DNA of 64,000 bases from Serinus canaria (GCF_022539315.1 NC_066321.1:5643324-5707323); one strand, 5' to 3'. Positions 23,101-44,720 are shown, numbered from the stretch's first letter. Numbers and translations are program-made. The notes: generated by a model from the letters alone, not told the origin.

Positions 23101-26100
23101 GTTGGTAGGGATGCTTCCCATGGAGATAGGGAAGAGTGCAGCCATTTTTGAGTTATCTGAGAGCAATTTAGTCAACCTGGCTTGCAGAGGAGCTTTCCCA
23201 CAGATATTGACACCAGCATGACCCTCCCCCAGGCACTGGGAGTGTTCCCAAGGTTTCCCCACTCAAGTTATTCCTCCTGCAGTCCTGCAGGTCTCTCCTG
23301 AGCTTGTTATGATGGACACAGTGAGCAGGGTTGAATCCATTATGGCTTTGTACTCTGGTTTTACACAATTCATGGAAAATGCAGTACATAGCCTAGCAAT
23401 ATCTTTTGTAAGGGCTCAGGGTAAAAAGTTAGTGGAAGCTGCTCTCTCCTTCTTTCCTTGACGGGAAAATTTAGAGGAGCTCTGCAGCCTCCCAGACACT
23501 CCCAGAGATCCATCCTGAGTCTCTCAGCTCCAGTCAGAGATAAGGGTAGATGTTTTTTGGATTCAGATCCACCAAATTTGGCAGAGAGAGAAGTAAAAGG
23601 TCCAGGGGAGGAATAACTGAAGTAGTGGCATTACAAACCTATTGCAACTCTGATAAGTTCTCATTTGCTGATTACAGCTGCCATGAGAAACACCAAGGAC
23701 CTTTTGCTAGAAAAACTTTGTAATCACACCCAAAATTGAAAACTTTCCATTTGTTCCTGACTGCTGCACAGGTGACCCAGAGCGAGGCATTTGCAGTTCC
23801 TGAGCAGCCAAGGTTTAAAGGCAAAGCTCATAAGCTCATGTGTTAACTTAAAACCTTTGGGGACAGTTTGCCATCAGTCAGGTCTGCTGGTACCTGCAGA
23901 AGGTGTTTTATTTACTGATCCACAACTGGGCAAGCAGGGACACAGGGGAGTCAAGTGAGTGGCTCCTGGAGAGAAAAGGAAGAGTCAGGGGCTCAGCAAA
24001 TCATCCCCAGCTCTCCAGCACACGGACAAAGGCAGTAGCACTCCACCCTGAGTGAGCTCTGGTGAAGGATGAGCTGTGTAACCCTCTGCTGTTCCTCGTC
24101 AGAGGCAGAATTATGTCTGTTTGTGGTCAAGGTGGTCTATCCTGGGACGTGTATTTCTTAGTCATTGTCACAAGGGCTAATTTATCTTTGGTAATTAGTT
24201 TCTGTGCCTTTGAGCAGTGAAGCACAAATAAGCATTTAACATTGATCTATTGCAGCACTTCCCTGGGTAAATAGATGGCTCTGGCGTTGGCTGGTGCTGA
24301 TGCATCAGTGTCTTTTACCATCAGAGGAGCCACTCAAGCATCAGCTCAGCCACCAGCCAAAAAGCATGTCTGAGATTTTAAACCAGCTGTCTCCTCTGAC
24401 CTGCTGTGCTCTGGAAGACAACAGCAGCATATCCCCTCCTTGCCCAAGGCTCAACCCAAAGCACCCTAAAGAGAAGATTAAATCAAAGAACACAGAAAAC
24501 TGGAGCCAGCAGAAATGGCCTTTTCTGTTTTGAACCTCATGATGGCTTAGGTTCAGGTCTCACAGCCACTCCACCACCTGCATGTCCAGCTCAGCACCAC
24601 AGCCTGCACTAATTAACCTGCTGCCAGTTTCCAGGCAATTACAAGTGATTATATGGATTTAGATGAGCACCCACTCTAATCCAAGCTCATCCATGGGACC
24701 ACCAGGGAAACAAAAATACATATCAGCTGGTTTAGCCCCAGGGCAAAAAATGAGCAAATAAACTATGTTTTTGTAAAAAGAAACTATACCAAGGCATTAA
24801 TTGAAAAGAATGGATGTAGTAGTTTTTAGTCAACATGGAGTAGAAATAGAAACAGAAATAATAACTAAGAAAAGCATTATTATAAACTAAGCATACTTAG
24901 CAGCCTGATGGTCTACAAAATACCCATTAATCTAGAAATAAATTATAGACAGTAAAATCTGTTAGAGCTAGTACAGTTTTTCACTTAATTAAATGTGGTG
25001 TTATTATTATTTGATAGGGACATGCTTTATTCTGTGATACCTAATTATTTCTCTGGAAAAGTTGTATGTTCATCTTTATGATTGTGAAATTAAAAGCAGG
25101 CCATAAAGTCTCATTTTGATTGAGACACTCTTCCAGAATATGAAAAGAAATATTAATTCAGTGCCCTCCACGTGCATGCACTAGGTTGGATGCTCTGGCT
25201 TTTCCACTGCCATATTGAACAAAGTGCAAGTTTAAAACTATTCCTGCCACAAGCAGCGGGAGAAGTATGAGCTGCTTGCAGTGCTCAAAAAGTATCCCAA
25301 TTCTTTGACTGAGGTATGAAACCAGGCTGCACAACTTCAAAGTGGTTAATTTCATCATGACCCCAGAACTGTGTAGCAGATGGAAAATAATTTCTCCCCA
25401 GCTATCAGTTCTATTGTCCTCATTAAAGAGTTCTTTTTTGCTGGTTAAATTGGAGATGGGGAAGACTTAAAGTTGCTCTTCATGATGACTTTACTGAAAC
25501 ATTTTATAGCAGTGGACAAGTTGTAGTGGCCAATATTTAAAATCTGGGAATTTCAGTTTATCAGCTTAAATCCTAACCTCCAGGCATGTTTTCTTTTTTC
25601 AAGGCATGATGAAAATCATATCACTAATATGAGTTATTAAAACAGAGGCAGGAGCTAGGTAGATAATTTTGGGTGCCCTCATTTGGAGGTGGTATCTCAC
25701 TTTAGAACCAGCTCTAACTGGAGATAAACAGGAGCTTCCATTTTTATAAAAGAACCAACACATCATAAATATATGATTTTTAAAATCTTCTTATCAATTC
25801 TTCTGCTATTTTTCCTCCCTCTGGATTTGTTTTAGTCTGACAACTTCTGCTTTGGTTGAACTTACCCATTTCTTTTCCCCTTCCTGGCACTTTCTTTCTT
25901 GAGATCTCCAAAGCACAGGAAAAAGCAGCAATGAAATGTCACAGTCGGACTTCCAAGCCTGTGGTACAAAGAGTCACAATTAAACAAAACCAGTCGAGGG
26001 CCTGGTGCATTGATGAATAAAACATGCTGATAAAAGAACGTGCCCAAGTGCAAAGTATCATTACAACATAGTGGGAAAAGAATTCTTTCCTCAATCCAAA

Positions 26101-29100
26101 TTTCTCAGAGACAGAAGAGTATTTTTAGACTACTACTGCTGAAATAACCATCAAAGTGTTCACCAAGGTAGTTACCCACCTCAAAAATACAGGTTATCAA
26201 GTAAAACTCCATTTCCAAGTGATTCAAATGTGGAATTTTCTCAGCTGCAAATTCAAAGGGAAGCTTATGCCTAGGAGCCTTATTATAATTTGAGGAATTA
26301 TTAAAGAATGGGATCATCAGGAGAGAACACAATGGCAGATCAGGTTGAAAAGTACAAACCACTTTTTTTTTCTTTTCCTGACAAGTCAAATATCAAAATA
26401 AATTCACTTCAGGCACATTCACATGAGTTTTCATCAGCTTCCCTGCAAGACTTTTATTGGCACAAATGATCACAGGAAGCAAACTTGAAACTCTTCTGCC
26501 CACCTCTGCAGGGTAAGTTCATTAGGAAGGATTAATTGGATGAAGGCATTATCTCCTTTGAGAGGTCTTTTTCATGTCACCACTTAATAACACTCACTCT
26601 ATTCAAGCCAACTCAGGAGTGCAACCTTTCACTTTCACTCTGAATAGGCAAAACTCCACCCTTTTGTGTCAACTGTTTTTATTTCCATTGTAATGAAACA
26701 ACTGCCCCTTACTAAATGATCAAAAGAAGAGAAATGTTACAGCAGAGGACAGAAATTGAGGTGCAGGAGGTTCAAAGGACATGTTAAATCTGCTGATGTG
26801 ACCTGCTTTTGCTCAGTGAACTTATCTGTGAGCAGCTCCACTCAGATGTACAAGGCAGCCTCGTGCAAGAGCCCTGCAGCACCTGGGACCAATTTCTGCC
26901 TTTACCCAAGAGCTTTAGTCACTTTTGGGGCATTGTGAGGCCCTCTGCACATTCATCAGTGAATGGCAGCCTGCAGGAGAGATGCAGAAAATTACATCTT
27001 TCATAGGCATCTAAAAGCATTGCCTCCTGTTGGAGCCATCTGACACCATCTCTACTAAGGACTGATTTAGAGAATTTGCATTTGCTCTTGAAGGGGAAAA
27101 AAAGAAAGAAAGGCCTTCCCTGCCTGTCAAAGGGTGTCCCTCCATCTCTGCATCCCAGCAGGGACATCTGAGCCCTGATGGAAGTCATGGGGGCTTGCAC
27201 AGGTGAGAGGTTTGCTGCAGGCTCAGCACACCAAGGACATTTCAGCTGACCAAAACATATTTCTTTCCAAAGAGCAAAACTGCAAGCAAGAAAAAAGCCT
27301 TTGGTCTGTTCTGCATTCAATCCTGATCCACACACGCTGCAAGAGCTTGAAATGCAATTAATAATGTCAGGCCCTTTTACACTTCTAGAGAAGTTATTTA
27401 TTATTACTATTGTATTGGCATGACACTTAGCACCTCAGTAATAAAACCTCTCACTTGCAGTAATGGATCCAGCCTCATGACCTGCCTGCAAGGAAAGGAA
27501 GGTTTTAAAGATGGAAAATTGGTTCCAAGCAAGATAAAGTGATCATGGCCAGCCTGGGAAAACCCATGGCAGGGCCCCATGCAAATGCAGATACCCTGGG
27601 AACAGGGGAAGTCCTTAATTACAAACATGAACCTTCCTTTGCATTCTCAGACTTAAATGTTTCTCTGTTCAACAGCCAAATGAGAGTTTTTGGACAGCAG
27701 ATTACCTCTGAAATAATTTCTAGCCTGATTTTGGAATCAGAAGGTGACAGTTTTGCAGTCAGGATGTGTATGAAAGTTGGCTGGCTGATCCTCACATTAA
27801 AGGAAATTGTATTAAAAAAGGAGATAAAAAGTGACTGTGCAGAGGTATTGAAATGGATTTATTTGTTGAGGTTGTTTTGCAAAACATGTGGAAAGAAATC
27901 AGGGAAATTAATGAGGAAAGGGAAGGAGGAGGGATGACTACCTGGATGCAGCCTTCAGCCCAGGAGGTCCCTGGCAGACAGGTTTCCAAAAGGCAGGGGA
28001 GGGTGGTGAAAGTATAAGAAAGATAAAGAATATTGACTATTTTCTACGTTCCTTACTTTCCTTCCCTCCCTTGAAAGCACAGGATTCTGGTCAAGGAGGA
28101 GTTTTTGTCTAAGCCTGAGTGAAATTTTATATATTCCTACACTTTCCAGGGACTGACACATAAATAAACAAGGCTCCAGCAGCAGTAGAAAGGCTAATTA
28201 TGTTTAGAAGCAATTTGTGGCCGAGAGATGGAACTGGAAGATTTATTTAAATTTCCACCAAAACAAGAATGAATTTGGGGACTGTATTTGCTGGGGGTTA
28301 GGGGAGTAAAATACAGCTCTCCCATACAGCAAAGCAAAAATTTCCTCTCCAATTAACCCCTTTACCTGGCCTTGAACTCCAGGTTATATTAATGCCCTCA
28401 GTTTAAAATTTCAAATCATCAGAAATAATAAACAATAAGCAGTAGCCCAGGAATAATTTACACCAAGTGCAGAGGAGGCAGGCTCTGGCAGTGCTCGTTG
28501 TTTTAGGACATTTGTAATGGGGCGAGAGGCTCCCAGTAAAACACCCAGAGCAGCTTTGTGTCACCTGAGGCTCTGAAGCAAGAAATCTGCATTAACATTT
28601 GGCAGGAAATGCAAGTGAGCAGGACTGAGGCTGGCCATGAACCTGCATCTTTTGAGCATGGGAGGAAAGTTTTCTTTAACTTGGCAGCTTTGGGATGAGC
28701 TTTTGGAGATGCTCTGCCAGAGAAGGGAGCAAGGAATGATAAGGCCTTGGAGACAAGATGTAAGAATTAAATAAGCTTAGGGAGATTGTCTAGGTCAAAA
28801 CTGGTATTTCTGACATTATTGTTGTCATGTATAAAAACAAGTCCTGGCACAAGGGAGTAAAGTTTGGGTGAATACATTTTAGTCTGAAAGTTAATCATGG
28901 TTGAGCTGTTTGATTCTCGGGCTTCAATTCTGCTTTTTTTTGCATCATAGGAGTCACAAGGATTTCTTTGTATCCCAGAGTGCATGACAAACACATAGAA
29001 CTGGAGAATGGCCTACAGTTGATAGCAAACAATGGAGAAAGTCTATAAGTTAAATTTCTTGAACCTGTAGAACTTTTTCCTAAATTTCCTCAAATAACAT

Positions 29101-32100
29101 CCCCCAAATAACAAGTGACATGATCTGCACAAGCATGACAAAACAAAGTCAACATTAATCTGCATGGAAACTTCTGTAAATCAGGATCTTGGGGACTCTC
29201 TGTTCAGCACTGAAAGTGTGTTAGCCCTTCTTCCAGAAATAATAAAATCAAAATGTTTCCCTTCTGGATGAGCACTTTTGATACTCTTTAAAGTAAACCC
29301 ACTCTTAGTCAGGGAAGCACTGCAAAGTGTTTTTTGCAAAAGCAAGGGGCTGGTTTTGTCAGAGGGAGGCAAGTGGAAAAGTGCCTGTAGAGTTAAATCC
29401 TAAAGAAAACAGCCACTGGAGCAATGAGCTGTAATCTTCCTTAATCCATAATATCAGCTGTTGACAGATACATACAGAGTGATTAATAGGATGCTAAAAA
29501 ATGTTAACAAAGCAATAGGGACTGAGAGACCGCTCTGAAAATGTCCTTATCACACTTATAAATTCACCAGAGGAACCATCATTACAATGTATGACAAAAC
29601 ATATGTTTTCTCTAGCAGTTTGCTGGCACGTCTAATCAAACGTGTCATCAGAAGTGGGGAGTGGAAATGAAACTCCTGTTCTGCTCTTCCCTGCTCCTTC
29701 TCAGAGATGAGAAAAAAGCCCCACTGGGATTCTGCCATCTCACATGTTCCACATACCCTCCTCAGGCACCAGATCTTTCCAGCTGGAGCTTCTACTCCAA
29801 ACATTTATCTTGGAGGGATTTGTTTCTTTCTTTATTTATTTGTAGTTAACAAGGAATTAAAGGAGAATGGGGGATGAACAACACATTCTCTGCCTAAGAG
29901 GACTTTCACCATTCAGCAAGATTTAAGTTTCTGTTGATACTTAGTAAGGGAGGGGAGTGACTACAAGGAGTGATGCTCAATAATAAAGATATTTCAGACT
30001 TGGATTAGATATTCATCCTCAGTCTGGAGGATATGATCTTAAAAAAAATATTCAGTTAAAAAAGCAGGATGATGAATACCTTTCTAGAGCTCTATCCAGG
30101 AGGTTATTATTCCCATCAAGGCCTTTATAAGCTCCAAAAATGTGAGCACAATCCTACATGCTTGATATAACCCTCAACAGATTTCTGTGGGAAAATGTTG
30201 AAGGGGGAGGGAAAAAAGTTCAGTCTCTTTATTTTCCCCCCTACTGAGATTAAATATAATCTTTTTAGTATAGGCTCCAGTATTTTACTGAGCTTGTTTT
30301 TTAATGAGATTATTCAGAAATCAGCTCCTAGATTTTGCAGTTCCCATGCAACCTTCATTCCCCTGATGATATTCATGAGTAGAGAAGCCTTAACACTTCA
30401 AAGCAAACCATTCAGCCCCCAAGACTGCATATAGGCCCAGTAAAACTAAAATTATCCATCCTTGATGTTGTAAAGACTTGCTCTCTCTAGCTCCTTTTTA
30501 GGGGACTGTAACACAACCAGAGCTGTGCATTGAAATGGGCATATCCCACACTGAAATTGGAAATGAGGATAAACTCTGCAACTGCTCCATGTGAAACTGC
30601 ACCGTTTGGGTTTTGCAGGCACTGATTCTGCTACAGAGGGCACAGGGCAGCCTATGCATGGATATCCACAAAAGCCTTCTCTCTGGGCTGGAACAAACTG
30701 GTGCTGATGGAGCATCACAGTTCCCTCTGGGAGACATGGACTGCCTCCTCGCTAATGGGAACTGCCATGAAACTCATTATGGAGCACAGCTCCTCCTGGA
30801 CTGAGCTCAGCAGGGTTCATTTGGCTCAAAGCTAAGGCTGAAGCAGCCTCTCCCTCCTGCCATCCCCCCTCCTGGTGTTTCCCTCCCTGGGATCTGCCCC
30901 TCCTGGGTCCCTGTCTGCAGACCCTGAGCTCCAGCAGCAGCACTCTAGCCATTGAGTGGGAGAAAAAAAACAACCCAAAAGCAGATTTTGTGCATCCCTT
31001 GGCAGCTGTGCTATGCCATCGTGACTTTTTTACAAACCAGAGCCCAGAGTCAGAGCCCATAACTGCAGTAGAAAAAAGTGTGGTCCCAAATGCTGGCATC
31101 AGGGTGTGATGAGCCAGCAGAGGAAGCTGAATGCATTTGTCTGCCTGACTGTCTGGTTCTGCTGCTTCAGCTCAGCGTTTCCAGAGTTTTGGGAGGTGGA
31201 TTGAGGTGGATTTATTCCGCTGGCTGCTGCAGCCCTCTCGTGGCCACACTCCTGTTGCTGGGGAAGCACAGTCTGAAATTCTGCATGGGAGGAGAGTGTC
31301 TTTTAGAAAGGAAAACAAACAGTTATTAAACAGCAGGTTCACCAAAGAATAAATATATAAACAAATGGGACACTAAGGATGCTATTTATTCTAGGTGTAC
31401 AAGCAGAGTTGTTGATAAACTACTTGCTTTTGAAGAATCAAAGGAAAAATTACATATAAAGCATTGATCAGCTGTGTTTTTAATGGGGTGCCTGTTTCAT
31501 CTCCCCAGCCTGTCACTAAACAGTCTGCTTTGAAGTGCTCCTTTTTTTTTGAGCATTTGCACATTGATTTACAATTTTGTGGGTAAATTCTGTTCTCACA
31601 AATGGGTCTTGCTGAGTATCTGCTTATTGGAAATGTGTCTCTCTGTGCAGGGGTGGAAAACCTCTTGGGCTGGGGAAGATCTGGGCAAACCTGTATTGTG
31701 CCAAATTTCTGCACAGACTAACAGGTAGATTTTTCTTTGAAGCTTGAAAAGCAAGCCTGGTTTATGGTACCTTTTGTTTTTCCTCTTAATCTACCAGGTA
31801 GAGACAGAGACACCACTGCTGACTGGAAATAAACCATGGGAATTCATAGTGGAAGGAGAGCACTGATGGGAGCAGTGTTGAGAGCCTGTCCAACAGCCCA
31901 GCTGCTCACTCCCTGCCCAATGCTGGGAGCCAGCACCAGCAAAGGGGATGCCTGTGGAATAAACAACAGGATGGATCAAAGGGAAAAGCTTGTGCACAGT
32001 ATGGGGTACTCTGGAGGAGGTTGTCCAGTTTTGACTGATGTTTCTGGAACTGACAGCAATAGTACTTGCAGGCCAGGGTGTCTCAGTCCTGCCAGGGAGA

Positions 32101-33775
32101 TGATATAATGCTGCTGTTTTCCCATTATTTTGCTCATTTTTCCTGTTACAGTAGTTTCAGGAGAAATGGCTGCATTTCAAAAGGATATGATAAAATCCAA
32201 ACCTAAAAAAATACTGAAAAACCCCAAAGGACAGAGTGGAGACACAAGGACTTCATCGGCTCCTTACCTTTTCAGGGTGATGCTGTCCCTGGCAGTAACT
32301 GCATTCAGCTGGAGGGGTGGGACAGTTTCAGCAGGATCAGCAGGACTCTGGGTGACAGTGACATGGAATGTCTTGCAAGCCAGTGTGACGACCTGCGTGT
32401 TCATGGTGCTGGAAGAAGCCATTTGACCCACACCACATACCCACCTGAGCCCCTCCAGGAGCACACAGGCCTGTCCTACCAAGCTTAAGCATGGAAAAAT
32501 CAGACATAGAGATAGATGGCTTCTGTGCCTGCAGGTATTTCCCACCTGAGCTGGGTTTTCCCCCCTTGGAGCTTTTTGCAATGAGGCTGCTGGCACTGCA
32601 GGCAGCTTCCCCATGTGCTCAGTCCAAGGTCTGCACAGCACTACGGTGCCAAATGCAGAACCAAACCTCACTGGCATCCTGAGTGGCATCTCCCTTTGGA
32701 GCTGGCTGCCCTGGCAACACCTCCTTCAGCCCTCTGAACAAGTCAGAACCCCTGGGAAACAGTCTTAACTTACCTATATTAACATTTAACCCACATTACA
32801 CCACATTTTAGTGCTGTTGGTGCTGTGCTGCAGCGATGCTGCTCCAAGAGAGCCAAGCTGCCTCCCAGGGCTGCAGCACAAGGACAAGCTGCAGCTCTCT
32901 CCAGGCTCTTCCACATCCTCAGGGTCATCTTTCTCACTTACAAAAAACCCTTAATGCCTTCCATAAAATGGTACTTTGCATATTTTTTCGGTTTTTAACT
33001 CAATGACCTCTTTGCTCTTCATTTTCTATAATCCTACATGGGCAGAGCCAGATGTGATTTTTTTTGTTTTAAGATTGCTTTTATTTTATATGGAGACAAA
33101 CAGTAGTAAGAAAGTAACAAAATTAATATCTGCCTGAAAGAGCACAGGGCAAGTATCATCCTGGGTTCCAAAATATTCTCCAAACAAAAAGGCTGATAAA
33201 TTTTTAAGACATGTCTATATTGTGAGATGCTGAGAGACTTGGGGTAGTAAATGCTTATGCCAATAAAACCACATGAAATAGCCTTGTGCAGAGCAACTTG
33301 CAGCTCAGGCCTGGGTGCAGTGCCATTACCTGGGTGCAAAGCAGCAGGGACATCTTGCTGGTTTTGTCCTGGTGATGCCTCAGGTTTTAGCTTTTATATT
33401 TTTCAGATTCTGTACTGCTTTAGTGCGTACTTTTGAGCTTCCTATTAGGGGATAGTAAGCTCTCTTCACAGAGTAGGGAGACAAAACAATTCCTTCTCTA
33501 GCTGGGGACCAAGGACAAATGATCCAAATCTCAGGCCCAAGAGCACAAACACTGTGGGTTGAAGAGAGAAAAACAAGAAGGATGGGACTGCATGGGCTAA
33601 AGCTGGAATTGGACAATTAACTCCAATATGCAAATGGAGCAGAACTGATCAAAGTGAGAGACCCCGTGACTGATCGCCCATTCTGTGACCATTTGGGTTC
33701 ATCTTGGGTGCAGCCCTGCCTGGGCTCTTGTGCTGCCCAAGGTGGATCCATTGAGGCCTTTTAATGAACCCCTAC

Positions 33776-33781
33776 TTTATT
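33776..33781 (-). terminator. Candidate polyadenylation signal of copy B
   Basis: TTTATT on the plus strand is AATAAA on the gene strand, about 255 bases past the stop codon. It gives a short 3' UTR; other weaker signals are possible. Confidence 0.55.
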
Positions 33782-34035
33782 CTTTTAACTGTCTAGCCTC
33801 TGTTCTAGGCCAGCCTTCACAAGGCATCCGTTTCTGGAGACCCAGACGGGGCAGAAGGCACAGGTGGCACCCACGGGAGCAGCAGCTCTGTGCCTGGCCA
33901 GCACAGGGGCTGCCACCCTCACAGCGGCCCAGGCCGTGCAGACCCGTCCGTGGCTGTGCAAACCTGCTGGCCACACAAAGTGCAAGTCCCACTGAAATCA
34001 CAGGGTTAAAAACAAGTCCAGGCGGGCTGCGGGCT

Positions 34036-40847
<6,812 letters not shown>

Positions 40848-40855
40848 GTAGAGCT

Positions 40856-43800
40856 CTTGGGAAACAAACATGGGTTGCATGTTAGAGGATTTGGGGCATG
40901 TGAAGGGTCAAAGCACTTACCTCATGGGAGAAACCCAACCTAACCCAACAGGAGCCAGGACTTTGGGAAAAAGATGCAAAGGATGCACTTTCCAACCTGT
41001 TCACACTCAGGGTTACAAAAATTATTCTTGGGCACCCTTTGACATCTGCATATTTGCTAAGTGACTCATCATTACAGGACAGCCTGAGGAAAATGTCTCC
41101 AAAATGTTTAGCCAGGTGTGGGGAGCTTTGTTTACAAGGGATGGAACTGGAGGGGTTTTCTGGAAAACTAAAGAAAAGGTGAAGGGAGTCACACAGTGGG
41201 TTCAAACCTGTGGCCATCACTTGTGCCCATGCTGGACAGAGTGACTGAGGGGGGCAGCTCTTGGCACACTCCCAGGAGGGGTGATGCAACACAAACACTG
41301 CCACCTGCAGCGGAAGCAAAAATAGTCCACCCTGTGCATCTCACTTGCGCCTCTGGACAGCATGGGACTGAAATGGGCTGCCAGGGAGGGGAATTCCCTG
41401 CTGGGACCTGCAGCTCGCGGCCAGCAGGGCAACTGATGGCAAAACATTTCACTGGGCTCCTGTTCAAATGTGGGTGACTGACACCAAGATCTCTCCCTCT
41501 GAGCCAAAACCCAGGGATACTCAAAGAGTTCCAAGCAATTATTGCAAAGTCTCCCTTTCCTGCTGTCCCATCCTAACACCAGGGCAGCTGCCAGGGCACA
41601 GGCTCTGGCCAGCTGCTCAGAGCTGAGGAGAAAAGGCAGGACTAAGAGAAGATGCCCTGCTGTGCTGGGTCTGTCTCAGATCAATGCTGTAAAAGCATCA
41701 TTCAATGGGGAAAAAATCAGCTATTCCTCTTAAATGAAATGAGGATGAAGGACAGGACTTGGCAGAATATCTTCATCCTCATTTTTGCCTTTCAAGGAGT
41801 TGCATTTTTATCACCTGCTTTTAGTCACCACTAGTAGAGAATCATGTATGTCTCATCCAGGACACTGCAATCTCAAATTGAATGGCTCTGCTGTTTCCAA
41901 AACCACATATCCTTGGCAGATGTGTTCCTGGTCCAGCCCCACTGGAGGTAAAGATATCAATGTCTATCCTCAACACTTTGAACTCCTTTGTCTTTTTCTT
42001 TTTCTAACAATCTCTAACTCCAAAAGAATGAAAACATGTTTGTAGCGATAGCAATCTGAGTGAGCATTTTACTTTAATTCCTTTTTTTCTCCCAAATACC
42101 TGAATTATCGTGTGGTGTTGTCAGAATCTCTGCTTCAAAGTTCATGCTGGGGAAACTATTCCTGTAAGGAAAGTATAGCACTTCAGTTATTTGAAGAACC
42201 TGTATGCTTTTTTGAAGCTGCACGAAAATGCAGAACAAAGGGAAGATGCTCCAGGACAAACTTTCCTCTGCTGATAATCCATAATTTATGTTGTTCTTTT
42301 TTACTAGAGAAAGCCAAAACTTCTTTGTAGCTGATCATAGCCATAGAATCCTAGAATCCTAGAGTCAATAAAAGAGTTTGGTTGGAAGGGGCCTCAAAGC
42401 TCATCTTGTTCTAATCACCTGCCATGGGCAGGAACACCTTCCACTGTCCCAGGTTTCTCCAAGCCCTGTCCAAGCTGGCCTTGGACACTTCCAGGGATGG
42501 GGCAGCCACAACTGGCCACTGCTCCAGTGTTTGTCTGAGATGTGCTGTGGAGGTTTTCATACCCCTGCAGAACCATTAGCCAGTCATTGCAACTGGAGGC
42601 ATCAAACTGACATTTTCCTTTCTTCATTTTCCTTTGACAGTGTGCCTCATACATAAAACAGGGGTGAGGTGCCACTGGCAGAAGGATGGGATTTCAATTG
42701 GAGCAAGGACCTCACTTCTGCAAAGACAGGCTTGGGAAGAGGCTCTCTGTACAAAGAGTCACCTCCTGGGTAACCACATTTCAGTATCAAGATGCACAGC
42801 AAGTCTTAGGGGTGATATCCTCTATAATGTGTTTAGACACACCAAGGCTTTGCTGTCAGAAAATGCCTCAGGGCAGGCAGTCTGAGATAACAGATCCCAG
42901 CCCAATAGTCTCCTCTGCCAAGGAAAAAATCCCAAGTGAAGAAAAAAAACAAGGCAGGAGGTGGAAAAGTAAAGAAGGGAGTTTGTAGTAGGGTTTTGAG
43001 ATACAAATATGTAGGCACCATGTGGCAAGGAAGTGGCCATGTGCAAATACTGCACTGCTTTGGTCAACGAAGGCAAGAAAATACTGAGAGGTCCCAGAAG
43101 TCTTGCAGGCACTTCCAGAGTCCTGCAAGAGCAGCTGATTTCATCTGAGTTCAGTGCCAAAGTCATGTAAGTCATGTCCATGGGGTGTGTCTCTCTTCCA
43201 CCACCTTGACCTCACCTCTCCCCAGGAAAGAGCTCTCAGAAGCTCATCAGGAGGAGGCCAACCCCATCATCTCCAGCTTGGCTGCAGGCCAGTCCCTCCA
43301 ATTTCCACTCAGCCCTCCAACCTCTTCCATCTCTGCCCATCAGAACCCCCAGAGGGTTATTTTGTCCCCTCAGCTGGGTGAGCCCAGCAAGGTGCTTTTC
43401 AGAGTAAATCTCCCACTCAAATGCCGAAGGGTAGCGTGGCTTTTCCTGTGCAGGAACGGCTTTGGACATGAATTCCATTTCTGACAGGTCAAATGTTTCC
43501 AGCCATGCCAGGAGACATGCCAGGTGACCTGAGCAGATTTCAGCACAAACATTCACCAGCACAGATGATGCCAAGATCTCTTCCACTGACACTTTTGCCA
43601 TTTCTCCAGGCAGGGCTTAGATTCTGAGACTGATTAACACTTGTTGCTAGGAAGGTGAAACAGGAACAAATGGACTTCCTCTAAAATCTGGTTAAAACCC
43701 AGAGCAGATCCTAAAATTTGCAAATAACATGTTGGGTTTGTCCTGCCCACCCCAGGACCCCAACACCCAGCAGCAGGACTGAGGCAGGGTCTGCCAGGGA

Positions 43801-44184
43801 GCAGGATGCCTGCAGGCAGCTGGTTCTGCCACAGCTCCCAGCTAAAACTGAGCTTGCAAGGTTAAACCTCTTTCCTCCATGAACAGAGCTGGGTGCAACA
43901 TGGACAGCAGCCACAGGGAAGCCACATTACTGCTTTAGGTGATGCAGCCTCTTTAGTTGAAAACGTTTTCTCTAGGAAGACAAACTGCAAGAATATCTTC
44001 ATAACTCATAAACTTCCTTATTCCTAAACTTAGGCTGTGGAGGGGCTAAAGATCTCCCCCTTAGCCCCCATCCTTCCCAGGACACGGGCACATCTGCTGC
44101 TCCTCCCACTTCCCACACACCCATCTGTGACACAGAGACAGCAGGTGGGAAACACCATCCCGCTCCCTGCCGATACCTCTTCAC
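40856..44184 (-). other. Copy B 5' intron
   Basis: About 3.3 kb from the CpG-island exon to the first main coding exon. It contains one CR1 fragment (42341-42515). No other exon is supported. Confidence 0.55.
42341..42515 (-). mobile_element. CR1 LINE 3' fragment
   Basis: It has an inverted CR1 tail (CATAGAATCCTAGAATCCTA), then GGTTGGAAGGGGCCTCAAAG, CTGCCATGGGCAGGAACACC and CTTCCAGGGATGGGGCAGCC in consensus order, inside the 5' intron of copy B. Confidence 0.95.
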
Positions 44185-44720
44185 CTCCGGAGCCGGCTCC
44201 ATGCTGGGGTGGATGCTGCGCAGGGACACGGGGCCGGGCTGATGATCCTCGTGGGTCCGAACACGCTGCGATTCCGTGACCCGGTAGCGGGGGTGGGGCT
44301 GGGCTCAGCCAGGCCAGGCCAGCATGTCCAGCTGGCCCCGCACGGCTCGGCTCGGCTCTGCTCTGCCGGACCTGTGGGGACAGCAGCGTCACCGGGGCAG
44401 GGACAGGGGGAAACCCGAGAACCGGGGGCAGGAGCGGGGAGCCGGGGCGGGCAGAGCGCGGAACCTGGCGGCCGCAGCGTGTCCTCATGGCACAGGGGAG
44501 ACACAAAGGGACACCTTGGGAACCTTCGGAGCCTGAGTGGCAGTGGCTGAGGGGTGTGAGCCGGGCGGAGCGGGGGCTGTTTCTGTCCCCTTTGTAATGT
44601 GCTGTGAGCCTGGTCTCTCCTTTCTGCTCCCCGCCCGGGGCAGGAGGGAGCGCTTCCCTGCATCCTTGCCGCGCTGCTGCCTGCTGGATGGGGAATGCGC
44701 CGGGAGATCCCTGCCTTCCC
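44180..44720 (-). promoter_or_regulatory. CpG-island promoter of copy B
   Basis: About 540 bases of GC-rich, CpG-dense DNA with GC boxes (GGGGCGGG at 44444-44451, CCCCGCCCGGGG near 44629) and no clear TATA box. It lies 3.3 kb upstream of the main coding exon, mirroring the arrangement of copy A. A divergent transcript on the plus strand is possible, but no gene is recognised there. Confidence 0.65.
44185..44202 (-). CDS. HNMT-like: Possible short coding exon 1 of copy B (alternative N-terminus)
   Basis: An ATG at 44202-44200 in a strong context (A at -3, G at +4) is followed by five codons, MEPAPE, and a GAG/GTGAAG donor. Spliced to the second of two acceptors at the next exon (exon starting 40853), it reads in frame into the body, giving MEPAPELYMIPSMRSL and a 298-residue protein. 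A competing donor, GAG/GTATCG at 44177/44176, would make this ATG an out-of-frame upstream start instead. It is inferred from splice sites only. Confidence 0.35.

Larger units (their letters stand above)
11168..33775. other. Intergenic region between copies A and B
   Basis: About 22.6 kb without a gene I can support. It holds CR1 fragments near 12.2, 13.1 and 17.8-18.1 kb, a GGAGA run at 14984-15030, AT-rich and G-run DNA at 19.9-20.1 kb, and otherwise unique, moderately AT-rich sequence. From about 18.12 to 33.78 kb I recognise no mobile element. No third HNMT-like exon was found. Confidence 0.6.

Noticed and set aside
20299..32370. The 15-mer GGTGACAGTGACATG occurring at about 20.3 kb and 32.35 kb
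   Set aside because: A shared 15-mer between two places in 64 kb is within chance, and the flanks do not match.
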